Source of the DNA: Bacteroides cellulosilyticus
Lineage (GTDB): Bacteria; Bacteroidota; Bacteroidia; Bacteroidales; Bacteroidaceae
Length of the DNA: 64,000 nucleotides
Assembly (NCBI RefSeq): GCF_020091405.1
Contig: NZ_CP081903.1
Coordinates: 6,138,501 to 6,202,500 of the forward strand
Direction: 5' to 3'
The notes below the pieces were generated by a model, which saw only the letters and a program-made list of their open reading frames with translations, did not search any database and was not told where the DNA came from. Shown one piece after another: positions 52,704 through 61,966 of this stretch; position 1 is the first letter of the stretch; the number at the start of each line of letters is the position of its first letter. The position numbers and the translations under genes are program-made.

Positions 52704-53906
52704 TTATTTCATACATTCAAATAGATCCGATTCATAGATGACATGGCTTTCGGATATGGGAACTGCATCATCAAAAACATACATACGATATTTGTTACCT
52801 CCCGGATATACACGCACCATTATATGCCCCTGATGGGATGCCATTCTGTCAACCAGATCACCGATAACAATTTTAGTAGCCGGATGCATATTCGTGGAAA
52901 AGATCTTTCTCTCTTCCGGATAAATTTCTTTAGAGAATAGACGATACAATACCGTATGATTAGGATGCAGAGCATCCCAAGTAGACATTATGACATTCTT
53001 AGGTGATAAATTCCGGAGAAAATTTTCATTAGTCCCATCCTCATTGCCATGATGATTTAATACCGCCACTTCTACTTTGCCTACCACATCAGAAACCGGG
53101 GTCTCAATATCATGCCACTTAGGACGTCCCGGACGGGAAAAGCCTGGTATATCCCCTCCTGTATAGTAATCAAATGCACCATAACTCAACTTTATCACAC
53201 AGCTATACATATTTTCTCTGGGCATTTCACTTTTTGAATAGTTGCCTTTATCAGAAAATAATGAGGTAACTCCTGTATCTCCATCCCAAACCTTACCATT
53301 AGCATATACATTACGCACACTAAATGAATGATATTTTTCCGGTTCATTGCGTAACACAAATTGCTTGCACGATCCCACATTAAAGGTTACACGTTTAGTG
53401 CAGTCAGAGATTGATTTTACGAAATTACGATAGTTCATATAGCAAGAATCTTTATCGGAAGGAGGCATAAAGTCATCTCCTCTGTCCACGATTACTTTAG
53501 CAGGAAAATTCCGATATACCTCGGAAATCCCAGTCAGATAATACCTGCCTTTACCCTCTTTCTTATGCAACCAACTACCGATATGGTCTGAATGATAATG
53601 CGTCAAAAGATAATAATCAATGTTCTCTTTGTCTTTAGGTATAAAATAGCGGATATAATCTGCAATCCACTCACCAGCTTTCTTGGTATCATCAGGTTTT
53701 GCAGCCACGACTCTCGCTCCAATTCTATTATTCTCTCCGGCATCAATCAACAGAGTAGTTCCATCCGGCAAAATACAAAATGTACAATCCCCTCGTCCTG
53801 TATTTACATGATGGATATCCATATATCCCTCTTTCCACCGAGGCAACTCCTGTGAGAAAGCACAGTCAGCCACCAAGGCAAACAACAATCCCCAAATATA
53901 TTTCAT
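52704..53906 (-). CDS. Secreted metallo-beta-lactamase-fold hydrolase
   Basis: The 400-residue protein has a signal peptide (1-18) and an MBL domain resembling the ComEC/Rec2 group: MDIHHVNTGRGDCTFCILPDGTTLLIDAG, the metal motif THYHSDHIGSWLH, and VAVLNHHGNEDGTNENFL. A C-terminal part of about 120 residues follows. The substrate is not evident. In this operon a phosphodiester or phosphocholine ester is plausible, since pneumococcal Pce has the same fold, but this is an inference. It is spaced 69 bases from SusD and 12 from GDPD. Confidence 0.82.
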   Translation of the reverse strand: MKYIWGLLFALVADCAFSQELPRWKEGYMDIHHVNTGRGDCTFCILPDGTTLLIDAGENNRIGARVVAAKPDDTKKAGEWIADYIRYFIPKDKENIDYYLLTHYHSDHIGSWLHKKEGKGRYYLTGISEVYRNFPAKVIVDRGDDFMPPSDKDSCYMNYRNFVKSISDCTKRVTFNVGSCKQFVLRNEPEKYHSFSVRNVYANGKVWDGDTGVTSLFSDKGNYSKSEMPRENMYSCVIKLSYGAFDYYTGGDIPGFSRPGRPKWHDIETPVSDVVGKVEVAVLNHHGNEDGTNENFLRNLSPKNVIMSTWDALHPNHTVLYRLFSKEIYPEERKIFSTNMHPATKIVIGDLVDRMASHQGHIMVRVYPGGNKYRMYVFDDAVPISESHVIYESDLFECMK

Positions 53907-53975
53907 GTTTCATAGTTTTAGAGGGATGCCTGAGAGGCAATACTTTCAGGCATCCTCACTCAATAAATACTCAGA

Positions 53976-55367
53976 TTAGTTATATCCCGGATTTTGAGGG
54001 AACGTTTCCGGATTGTCAATCAAATCAACCTCTGTTTTCGGAATCGGATATAAATAGTCATTCTTTGTTATTGTGAAACCAACCTTTGACATAGCTTCTA
54101 TCGCCGTATCTGTACGGATCAAATCAAACCAACGATGCAGTTCGAACGGGAATTCCAAACGGCGTTCTTCCAATACAGCCTTGCGGAAAGCACTCTGGTC
54201 TTTCAAATCCGTCACTTTATATTCCACTGCATTTGCACGCTTACGAATCAAATTCAAGTAACTCAGTGCCTTACTTGATTCAGAGTTTTCATAGGCTACT
54301 TCATTATGAGCCTCAGCACACATCAGCAATACATCCGCCCATCTCAATAATGGCAAGTCAAATCCAACCTTTGCCGTAGTAGCGTCAAACGTATCATAAT
54401 ACTTAGCTATTACATTATTGTTAGCATCCACCTTTTTATATTCGATCATGGCTTTACGATCGTCCGTATTTCCATAAGATTCTAAGAGTTTGCTATCAAT
54501 AACCGATTTATCCTTAAAGTAATCGTTGTATCCATGTCCTTCCCCAAGAACTGATTTTGAATATCGTACAGCGAACAGAATTTCTTTATTCATCTCCTGG
54601 TTTACATCAAAAACATCAGCAACGGTGTTCTGCAAACCATATTTAGATGAATAATCTTTGACTATGTTATCCAGCAAAGTCGCTGCTGCCGACCACTTTT
54701 GTTGTGTCAGATAAGCTTTTGCCAATAATGCTTTTGCAGCTACGGAAGTGGCTCTTCCCAGATTGTCATCATCATAAGCAGAAGTAAGCATACCGGATGC
54801 AGCCTCCAAATCCTCTTCTATAGCTCTATAAACATCTGCCACTGAACTACGTCCATACCCCTTAGCCTCAATAGCGGTCACCGGTTTCAGGATCAGAGGT
54901 GCAGCTCCCCAAAGACGAACAATATTGAAATATGCTAAAGCACGTAAAAACATAGCTTCCCCTTCATACTGCTTTTTCAACGCGGCATCTGTTACCACAT
55001 CTATACTTGCAAGTACATTGTTACATCTGTATATCTGGTTATATAATTCTTTCCATGCATAGCGAACGACATTATTTCCGGATGTAGCAGTAAAATTATC
55101 AATGAAGTAGAACATACCGGCTGCTCCACCGGGATTAATATCTTCCACATTATCAGATCTTAGCTCCATGAGGGAAATGAAATATTCGCCATATTGATAG
55201 GTCCCCTGCAAGGAACCATAACAAGCGGACAATGCAGAATTTATATCAGAAGTATTTTTATAGTAATTTGCTGAAGAAGCCTCAGATATAGGTGTCAAGT
55301 CCAGAAAATCACTACAGCTGGTAAGCAACAGAGATGCAAAAGCTACAATATAATATTTAATTTTCAT
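53976..55367 (-). CDS. SusD/RagB-family lipoprotein
   Basis: The 463-residue protein has lipobox LLTSC (Cys about residue 18) followed by SDFLDLTPISEAS, the RagB N-terminus, TPR helices (GEAMFLRALAYFNIVRLWG) and the C-terminal RRLEFPFELHRWFDLIRT segment. It is the surface-exposed partner of the SusC next to it, 11 bases downstream. The size matches the canonical SusD family. Confidence 0.93.
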   Translation of the reverse strand: MKIKYYIVAFASLLLTSCSDFLDLTPISEASSANYYKNTSDINSALSACYGSLQGTYQYGEYFISLMELRSDNVEDINPGGAAGMFYFIDNFTATSGNNVVRYAWKELYNQIYRCNNVLASIDVVTDAALKKQYEGEAMFLRALAYFNIVRLWGAAPLILKPVTAIEAKGYGRSSVADVYRAIEEDLEAASGMLTSAYDDDNLGRATSVAAKALLAKAYLTQQKWSAAATLLDNIVKDYSSKYGLQNTVADVFDVNQEMNKEILFAVRYSKSVLGEGHGYNDYFKDKSVIDSKLLESYGNTDDRKAMIEYKKVDANNNVIAKYYDTFDATTAKVGFDLPLLRWADVLLMCAEAHNEVAYENSESSKALSYLNLIRKRANAVEYKVTDLKDQSAFRKAVLEERRLEFPFELHRWFDLIRTDTAIEAMSKVGFTITKNDYLYPIPKTEVDLIDNPETFPQNPGYN

Positions 55368-55378
55368 ATCTTGATTAT

Positions 55379-58300
55379 TTAAAAGGTTACGTTTAATCCG
55401 AATACAAATGATTTAGACAGAGGATATGTACCATAATCGATACCAGGAGTCAGTGAACCACCTTTCATATTCACTTCCGGATTGTATCCGCTATATTTGG
55501 TAAAAGTGAAAGGATTCTGAGTAGAGAAATAAACTCTTGCCCGGCTTATTCCTACATTGGTAAGCAATGATTTAGGCAGCGTATATCCAAAAGTGATATT
55601 CTTAATTCTCATATAAGAACCATCTTCAATATGCCAGGTAGAAGTAGTACCATTCATACCCGTTGCACTTCTGTTTGCACGAACTACATAGCCGCTACCC
55701 GGATTACTTTCTGATTGCCAGCGATTCAAAGCATCGACCTGACAGTTATTTCCTCCTTCCATATTATCAATGTAGCGACGGAATATATTGGCAATCTTAT
55801 TACCTTGTACACCTTGCAGGGCAATAGAGAGATCAAACCACTTATATTTCAACTCTGTAGAGAAACCATACGTGAACTTCGGCATGTAATTTCCTGTAAT
55901 AGTACGGTCGTTCTCGTCAATCTCCATATTACCGTCCATATCTTTGAAACGGAAGTCTCCCGGTTTCGCACCACTGACATAAGCATATTTACGTTGGCTC
56001 TTATCCGGATTCTTCGAGTTATCAATCTCTGTCTGATTAGCGAATACACCATCCGTAACCAAGGTATAATAGTTACCGATAGGCTCTCCGACTTTAGTAA
56101 TGAAAGTCACACTCTCGGAAGTAGTTATCATTTCATCAACACCACCGAGGTCTTTCACTTCATTCCGGTTGGCAGAGATATTAAAGCGATTGTTCCATGT
56201 AAAATCTCCCCAAGAATTTGTAGTAGAAATAGCGAATTCGACACCCTTATTATTTACTTTTCCGATATTCATAGGTACTGTACTGAAACCGGAAAACTCG
56301 GCAACCGGTACATTCAGTAGCATATCAGTTGTATTACTGTTATATAAATCCAGTTCTAAAGTCAACATATTAAACAGTCCTATTTCCAGACCCAGATTGA
56401 ACATAGCTGTCTTCTCCCAACCTAAATCAGGATTTCCAGCTGTTGCAGGACGTAAACCGCTGGCCAAAGTGCCGTCAGCTTTTCCAAACACATAATTGTC
56501 TTCCGATAACGTAGCATAATACTCGTAATTTCCAATATTAAAATTACCACTGATACCGTAGCTCGCACGCAATTTCAAGGAAGTAAGCCATTTTATATCT
56601 TTCATAAAATCTTCTTCACTGATATACCATCCGGCAGAAGCTGACGGAAACATACCCCAGCGGTTATTCTTTCCAAAACGGGAAGATCCATCCACACGAG
56701 CAGCAGCCGATAGTAAATATTTACCCTTATATGAATATTGCACACGTGCCAATGCCGATAACAACGACCATTCGTAAGCGGTTGCACTCCAGCTTGTAAT
56801 AGCTGATGCTGCATTCATGGTATGTACCAAGTCATTAGGATAACCATTACCGGCCAGCAATGAAGTGTTCACAGATTCTTTCTGTGCAGTCCATCCGGCT
56901 ATGGCAGACAAATTATGTACATCCTTAATGACTGTAGTATATGACAATGTATTTTCCCATACCCAGTTCAGCATATTCTTATCACGCTTCGACCCTTCCG
57001 GTACTGAAGGCGGAAGTCTGTCTAAAGAAGTTGGCAAAGTGGAAGGTCTATAATAAGAACGGCTGTAGCTGTTGAAATCCACACCGAAACTTGTCTTGAA
57101 TTTCAGATTCTTATAGAGTTCATATTCCCCATAGACATTCCCCATAAAACGGTAACGTTTCATCTGATCTTCCTTTTCGTCTGCCAAAGCTACAGGATTT
57201 ACAATCTGCGGATGTTTATACTGCCAGTTCCATTGATCAAAATTATAAGAACCGTCGGCATTGTACACCGGCATAGTGGGTGACATGGCCAAAGCAGAAG
57301 CAACGATTGTCTCTTCTTTATATCTGTCCTCGGTAGGAACGATGTTATACACAGAATAATTAAAAGACAGATTAGTCCCGAAGGTGAATTTCTTATAATT
57401 AGCATCGACTTTTCCTCTGGCTCCCATCTGTTCAAAATCCGAACCGATAACAATACCCTGCTCTTTCATGTAATTACCGGAAACAAAATATCTGGCAGCT
57501 TTGTTTCCTCCGGACAGAGAAAGATTATGGCTTGTGACGATTCCTGTTCTCATAACTTCGTCTTGCCAATCCGTATTCGTCAGTCCGGTTTCACCATTGA
57601 TATATGGCATTATTTCGGGAGGTAGCAAATAAGCCTGATTGATAACATCCGGTTTCTTCCCCAACTTCTGGTTACGAACTTCATTAGAGTCGTTGATACT
57701 TCCTTCAAGACCTTTACTTTCCAGCAAATCAAGATAAGCATTGTTGTGTCCGTCATAGGAGAGCCAAGCATATTCATACGCATCCAGCATATCTATCTTT
57801 TTAGTACGTTGCTGGAAACCTACATATCCATCATATTGCACGGTAGGCTTCATATCCTTGCCTTCTTTACCTTGCTTAGTAGTAATAATAACTACACCAT
57901 TTGCACCTCTTGATCCATAAATGGCTGCCGCCGAAGCATCTTTCAAAACTTCAATGGACTCAATGTCATTCATATTAATGGAACTCAAAGGAGACACATT
58001 CTGTCCTGTACCATTTCCTGCTTCACCGGACATGGGAAAACCATCTACCACATACAACGGTTCCGTACCGGCAGTAATACTACCACTACCTCTTACCTTA
58101 ATAGATAATCCTCCACCAGGGATACCATTCGGTTGTGAAACCTGCACACCGGTCATCTTACCGACAAGCGCCTGATCCACACTAGAAACTGGAACTGCCA
58201 ATTCACTCGCTTTCATTGAGGAAATAGAAGTGGTTACATCGCGTTTACGTTGTACACCGTATCCCACCACTACGACTTCATCCAACATTTCGCTATCTTC

Positions 58301-58852
58301 CTTCAAAGTGACATTCTGTAAGGCTTTGTCATTAGCTTTAAATGTCAATGTCTGGTAGCCAATGAATGAAATGGTTACTTCTGCATTTTCCGGAACATTG
58401 GCTAAAGTATATTCACCGTCAATGTTTGTAATTGCCCCCAATGTCGTTCCTTGTATTGCCACACTCGCCCCAATCACCGGTTCACCGTTTTCATCAATGA
58501 TCTTTCCGGTGATTGATCTTACTTTTGTTTGGTCATCACCCGGTATTAGCTTTTTGAGAGAAATCACAATCATCTTATTCTTTAGATTCACCTCCAATGA
58601 TTTGTCAAGGATAGATGACAATGCCTCTACGACGGGAGTATTTTCAAAAGTCACATTAACCTTTTTATTCTCGTTTATTTCGTTTTTCTGATAGATAATG
58701 GACAGCCCTGTTTGACTCTCTATTTCCTTCAATACAGTTTTCAATGTTTGTTCCTTAAAAACTTTGCTGACTGTCTGGGCATTTACAGACAATGAACCCA
58801 AACTGAGCAAAAGCAAAAGGAATAAGCATAGAATTGATTTTCGGTTGTTCAT
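55379..58852 (-). CDS. SusC-family TonB-dependent channel with an N-terminal STN signalling domain
   Basis: The 1157-residue protein has a signal peptide (1-25), an STN/secretin-like domain at about 30-100 (FKEQTLKTVLKEIESQTGLSI; NVTFENTPVVEALSSIL), a carboxypeptidase-regulatory-like domain (SITGKIIDENGEPVIGASV), Ton-box-like LDEVVVVGYGV, the plug and a barrel ending SFVFGLNVTF. The STN domain is the part that contacts FecR in signal transduction. With FecR and an ECF sigma factor directly upstream, this channel both imports and signals its substrate. SusD follows 11 bases downstream. Confidence 0.94.
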   Translation of the reverse strand: MNNRKSILCLFLLLLLSLGSLSVNAQTVSKVFKEQTLKTVLKEIESQTGLSIIYQKNEINENKKVNVTFENTPVVEALSSILDKSLEVNLKNKMIVISLKKLIPGDDQTKVRSITGKIIDENGEPVIGASVAIQGTTLGAITNIDGEYTLANVPENAEVTISFIGYQTLTFKANDKALQNVTLKEDSEMLDEVVVVGYGVQRKRDVTTSISSMKASELAVPVSSVDQALVGKMTGVQVSQPNGIPGGGLSIKVRGSGSITAGTEPLYVVDGFPMSGEAGNGTGQNVSPLSSINMNDIESIEVLKDASAAAIYGSRGANGVVIITTKQGKEGKDMKPTVQYDGYVGFQQRTKKIDMLDAYEYAWLSYDGHNNAYLDLLESKGLEGSINDSNEVRNQKLGKKPDVINQAYLLPPEIMPYINGETGLTNTDWQDEVMRTGIVTSHNLSLSGGNKAARYFVSGNYMKEQGIVIGSDFEQMGARGKVDANYKKFTFGTNLSFNYSVYNIVPTEDRYKEETIVASALAMSPTMPVYNADGSYNFDQWNWQYKHPQIVNPVALADEKEDQMKRYRFMGNVYGEYELYKNLKFKTSFGVDFNSYSRSYYRPSTLPTSLDRLPPSVPEGSKRDKNMLNWVWENTLSYTTVIKDVHNLSAIAGWTAQKESVNTSLLAGNGYPNDLVHTMNAASAITSWSATAYEWSLLSALARVQYSYKGKYLLSAAARVDGSSRFGKNNRWGMFPSASAGWYISEEDFMKDIKWLTSLKLRASYGISGNFNIGNYEYYATLSEDNYVFGKADGTLASGLRPATAGNPDLGWEKTAMFNLGLEIGLFNMLTLELDLYNSNTTDMLLNVPVAEFSGFSTVPMNIGKVNNKGVEFAISTTNSWGDFTWNNRFNISANRNEVKDLGGVDEMITTSESVTFITKVGEPIGNYYTLVTDGVFANQTEIDNSKNPDKSQRKYAYVSGAKPGDFRFKDMDGNMEIDENDRTITGNYMPKFTYGFSTELKYKWFDLSIALQGVQGNKIANIFRRYIDNMEGGNNCQVDALNRWQSESNPGSGYVVRANRSATGMNGTTSTWHIEDGSYMRIKNITFGYTLPKSLLTNVGISRARVYFSTQNPFTFTKYSGYNPEVNMKGGSLTPGIDYGTYPLSKSFVFGLNVTF

Positions 58853-58891
58853 AGCTTTTTCTTGATTTAATTAGTTGTTACAAAATTGATT

Positions 58892-59881
58892 TTATTCTCT
58901 GATATATATATCCTTTCCTCTACGTTCGACGGTTATCGGGATGATCTCCTGTAAAGCAGCCATCACCTCTCCTATCGTCTCACGGTTTCTTAATGAAATG
59001 CGGAAGCGTTTGGCACCTACTTGTTCCGATTCCAGACTGATATTGACGTCATACTGGCGGGACAACTTCGCTACCAGTTCTTTCAACGTAATATCCTCAA
59101 ATTCAATTCGATTCTCCGACCAGGCTTTCCATTGCTTCACATCATTACGGGTACGTGTGATTTTTCCGGTAGCCATATCCAACTTTACAAATTCACCGGG
59201 TATCATCTCTATTCGCTGTTCCCCACGATGGATTTCTACAATTCCTTCCATCAGTGCCGTAGTGACAACTGAGTCTTCAGGATAGGCGGAAACATCGAAT
59301 TTAGTTCCTTTTACTACTACATCATATCCGCAGGTTTGCACGGTGAATTTGGCTTTATCCTTCTTTGTGACTTCAAAATAAGCCTCACCGCTAAGTATTA
59401 CTTTACGATTCCGCTCGTTGAACTTATCCGAATACTTCAGTACGGAACCGGCATTCAGCCATACCACTGTACCATCTGCCAAAGTCATCTTACTCTTTTC
59501 TCCGTAGGGAGCTTCGAATACGAAATAATCTTCAGTAGAAGATAAGGAAGCAATGTTCCAGATGCCCAACGTAGCCCCTGCAGTAAGCACCACGATGGCG
59601 GCTACGGCAGCCACTCTGCGCCAGAAGCTGAAATTGCGACGGGGCAACATCGGCATAATAGCCTCTTGCGTACGAAGACGGCGTTGCAGACGTTGCCATT
59701 CTTGCATGGTCTGTTCGTCTCCTTCATTAGTAACCTTCCATTCTTTTTCCCACTGGCGAAACCGCAGGCGGTTTTCCTCCGCTTGCTCAATATAGTTGAA
59801 CAAGAGTTTCTCTTCTGCCTTTGAAATTTGTCCTTCAAAGTAGCGGATCGCCAATTCGTGAATGTTTGTTTCTGTTTTCAT
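58892..59881 (-). CDS. FecR-family anti-sigma factor
   Basis: I start at the ATG at 59881; the longer frame begins at a TTG and is less likely. The 329-residue protein has a cytoplasmic N-terminal part that binds sigma (about 1-80), one membrane helix (RRVAAVAAIVVLTAGATLGIW) and a periplasmic FecR domain (FEAPYGEKSKMTLADGTVVWLNAGS; EAYFEVTKKDKAKFTV; VKGTKFDVSAY) plus a C-terminal DUF4974-type region (LKELVAKLSRQYDVNI). It receives the signal from the STN domain of the SusC and controls the sigma factor upstream. Confidence 0.93.
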   Translation of the reverse strand: MKTETNIHELAIRYFEGQISKAEEKLLFNYIEQAEENRLRFRQWEKEWKVTNEGDEQTMQEWQRLQRRLRTQEAIMPMLPRRNFSFWRRVAAVAAIVVLTAGATLGIWNIASLSSTEDYFVFEAPYGEKSKMTLADGTVVWLNAGSVLKYSDKFNERNRKVILSGEAYFEVTKKDKAKFTVQTCGYDVVVKGTKFDVSAYPEDSVVTTALMEGIVEIHRGEQRIEMIPGEFVKLDMATGKITRTRNDVKQWKAWSENRIEFEDITLKELVAKLSRQYDVNISLESEQVGAKRFRISLRNRETIGEVMAALQEIIPITVERRGKDIYIRE

Positions 59882-59993
59882 AAATTCTCTTTCTATAGGA
59901 TGTAACAACTAATTTTAATTCTACCCAACCCCGGAAAAAGAAAAAAGCAGAAAATTATCAGTTTTCTACTTTTTCTCTTCCTGGTTATTCTGT

Positions 59994-60623
59994 TTATTCG
60001 TTCATAATCACCCAAGCTAAGACCATTATATAAATGTCTACCGGATACTTATCCTTGAAGTGACGTTCAAAAAGGGCAAGGGCTTTAGAAATATGTTTCT
60101 CCACGGCTGTAGTGGATATTTGTAGTTTATCGGCTATCTCCCTGTTCTTGAGATGTGTGAACCGACTCAGCAGGAAGACTTCGCGGCAACGTTCAGGCAG
60201 CTGACCTATGACGAGCTTGATTTGCTCCTGCAATTCATCATAGAGAAGTTTATTGTCTGCATCAAAGGTGAAGTCGGTATAGTAAAGCCGTTCTTCCCCG
60301 TCAATGGATGCCAGGTACTCAATCCGGTGCTTCTCTACAATGGATACGTGTTTCAGGTAGTTCAGGCATCCGTTGCGCACCATTGCAAACAGCAAAGAAG
60401 TTATGGAGACCGACGAAAGTAAGTCTCTCTTCTCCCAGAACTTCAGAAAACATTCCTGAATAATATCCCGAACGATTTCTTCATCTTCAATAAAGCGAAC
60501 AGCATATCCACGCAAACGCGGAAAGTAATTTTTAAACAGATAAACGAATGCTTCTTCGTTTCCCCGTTTTATCTCCTCCAATAAATAGCTATCATCTGAA
60601 AAATCAGCCATATTCTTTTCCAT
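59994..60623 (-). CDS. ECF sigma factor (FecI-like, Bacteroidetes type)
   Basis: The 209-residue protein has sigma region 2 (FVYLFKNYFPRLRGYAVRF; DIIQECFLKFWEKRDLL) and region 4 (LPERCREVFLLSRFTHLKNREIADKLQISTTAVEKHISKAL). It would direct transcription of the SusCD operon when released from FecR. It has its own consensus housekeeping promoter and lies 85 bases upstream of fecR. Confidence 0.94.
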   Translation of the reverse strand: MEKNMADFSDDSYLLEEIKRGNEEAFVYLFKNYFPRLRGYAVRFIEDEEIVRDIIQECFLKFWEKRDLLSSVSITSLLFAMVRNGCLNYLKHVSIVEKHRIEYLASIDGEERLYYTDFTFDADNKLLYDELQEQIKLVIGQLPERCREVFLLSRFTHLKNREIADKLQISTTAVEKHISKALALFERHFKDKYPVDIYIMVLAWVIMNE

Positions 60624-60673
60624 GCTTATATTTTAAGGAACAAAGATTGTTAGAAGTGAATAATTAGGTTTTG

Positions 60674-60704
60674 CAAACCTATTAAAATTTTGTTCCAATA
60701 CAAA
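60674..60704 (-). promoter_or_regulatory. Sigma-ABfr-type promoter of the ECF sigma gene
   Basis: TTTG (60704-60701) and TAGGTTTG (60681-60674) on the minus strand, 19 bases apart. The rest of the gap to 60967 is AT-rich; I see no gene, only a weak GAGTGTT/AACACTC inverted pair (60871, 60929). Confidence 0.8.
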
Positions 60705-60967
60705 ATGAAAAAGAGATTGTTTTTTATTCGCTTACTGATTTTGAAGAATTGAGCAGAAAATATTTTTTATAAAATCATTCATTTACCTTTATATCATAAA
60801 AAAGAAATATAACAATTATAAAATAAAACTATCCTACAGAAAACAGATAAGGTCTTTAGGAGGTAAATTCTGAGTGTTAGCGTTTTATCCCCAAAAGGAA
60901 CAAGTCTCATTTTACAATTATATTGTAAACACTCACAAAGACAATATATTATGAATAAGCTTAATAA

Positions 60968-61786
60968 TTATTTTAGTCGAACCACCTCCCCTAAAGCACT
61001 ATTGTGTATTTGAGCATTCGGAGCATATTTATCAATTAAGGCACGAACTATTATTCTTTCAGCGTCAGAAGCAGATGGGCTCAACGTAATCTCCATTTTG
61101 TCTAAAACCTCATCTTTAAGTTTCATATCATAGTATGTAAAAGGCAAAGGTTTATTTCCCAAAAGGCAATGCATAACTATGCTGGAAATATCTGGATTTG
61201 CACCCTCTAACATAGGGTTAAATGGAAGTATATAAAGTACAAATCTTGTTTCATTTTGAAATTCCCAACGTTTATTTTTATAATAGCCAAAAAGCTTCAT
61301 TTGCATATTCATATTTCCATGTCCATCTTTAATATTAGTTAGCTGAATGGCATCTTTGGTGTATTGAAAAACATCATCTACATACTTTATGCGTCGATAA
61401 AATAAATCATTATCGTAGTCTAATACAGGGAGAATCCAAAAATCTGAATGAGCCAAATCTTCCGGAGGGATCTTTGTTATGATAAAGCCTTGTGGCTTTA
61501 AACCTCCAAAATCTAAATTAGATATGATATACTCTTGAAACATTTCTCTCTCCATTGAAATTCGGATACCACCAAAATCGCCACCATACATTTTCCAAAG
61601 AGGAATACTTTCATCTGAATTCTCCGTCCAACATGAAGCAAATACATATTTGCAAAAGCAAATTCCCAATGATTCAGTATTACCTTCTTCAAGGTCATCT
61701 ACTTTATCAAGACGATTAAATCTAATAGTTTTATTTTTTAGAATCATTGCTAATGATTCTAAGTTTGTATAGTGATATATTTTCAT
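60968..61786 (-). CDS. DUF2971 domain protein
   Basis: The 272-residue protein matches the DUF2971 pattern from its start: YHYTNLESLAMILKNKTIRFNRLDKVDDLEEGN-type sequence, then FASCWTENSDESIPLWKMYGGDFGGIRI, where the SCWT and W-x-Y-G residues are the conserved points. The family's activity is unknown; it is patchy in distribution and often found in accessory regions. The gene has lower GC content than the metabolic genes of the window, which suggests transfer. Confidence 0.8.
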   Translation of the reverse strand: MKIYHYTNLESLAMILKNKTIRFNRLDKVDDLEEGNTESLGICFCKYVFASCWTENSDESIPLWKMYGGDFGGIRISMEREMFQEYIISNLDFGGLKPQGFIITKIPPEDLAHSDFWILPVLDYDNDLFYRRIKYVDDVFQYTKDAIQLTNIKDGHGNMNMQMKLFGYYKNKRWEFQNETRFVLYILPFNPMLEGANPDISSIVMHCLLGNKPLPFTYYDMKLKDEVLDKMEITLSPSASDAERIIVRALIDKYAPNAQIHNSALGEVVRLK

Positions 61787-61966
61787 ACTTATATTGTTTT
61801 ATATCTTTTATATCTTAATAAATCTCTCTTATTACCCCCCTTCAACTCATCTTCCAAATTAATATTCTAACTGATTGAAATATAGACCAAATACAGCCTG
61901 TATGTGCATATGGTATCCTTCTTTATCTGTTATTATTTTCCTGGCTATATAGATTTATACAGACAT

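Noticed and set aside
60624..60967. An RNA gene in the gap before the ECF sigma gene
   Set aside because: Only weak inverted pairs are seen, no T run or conserved motif beyond the promoter.
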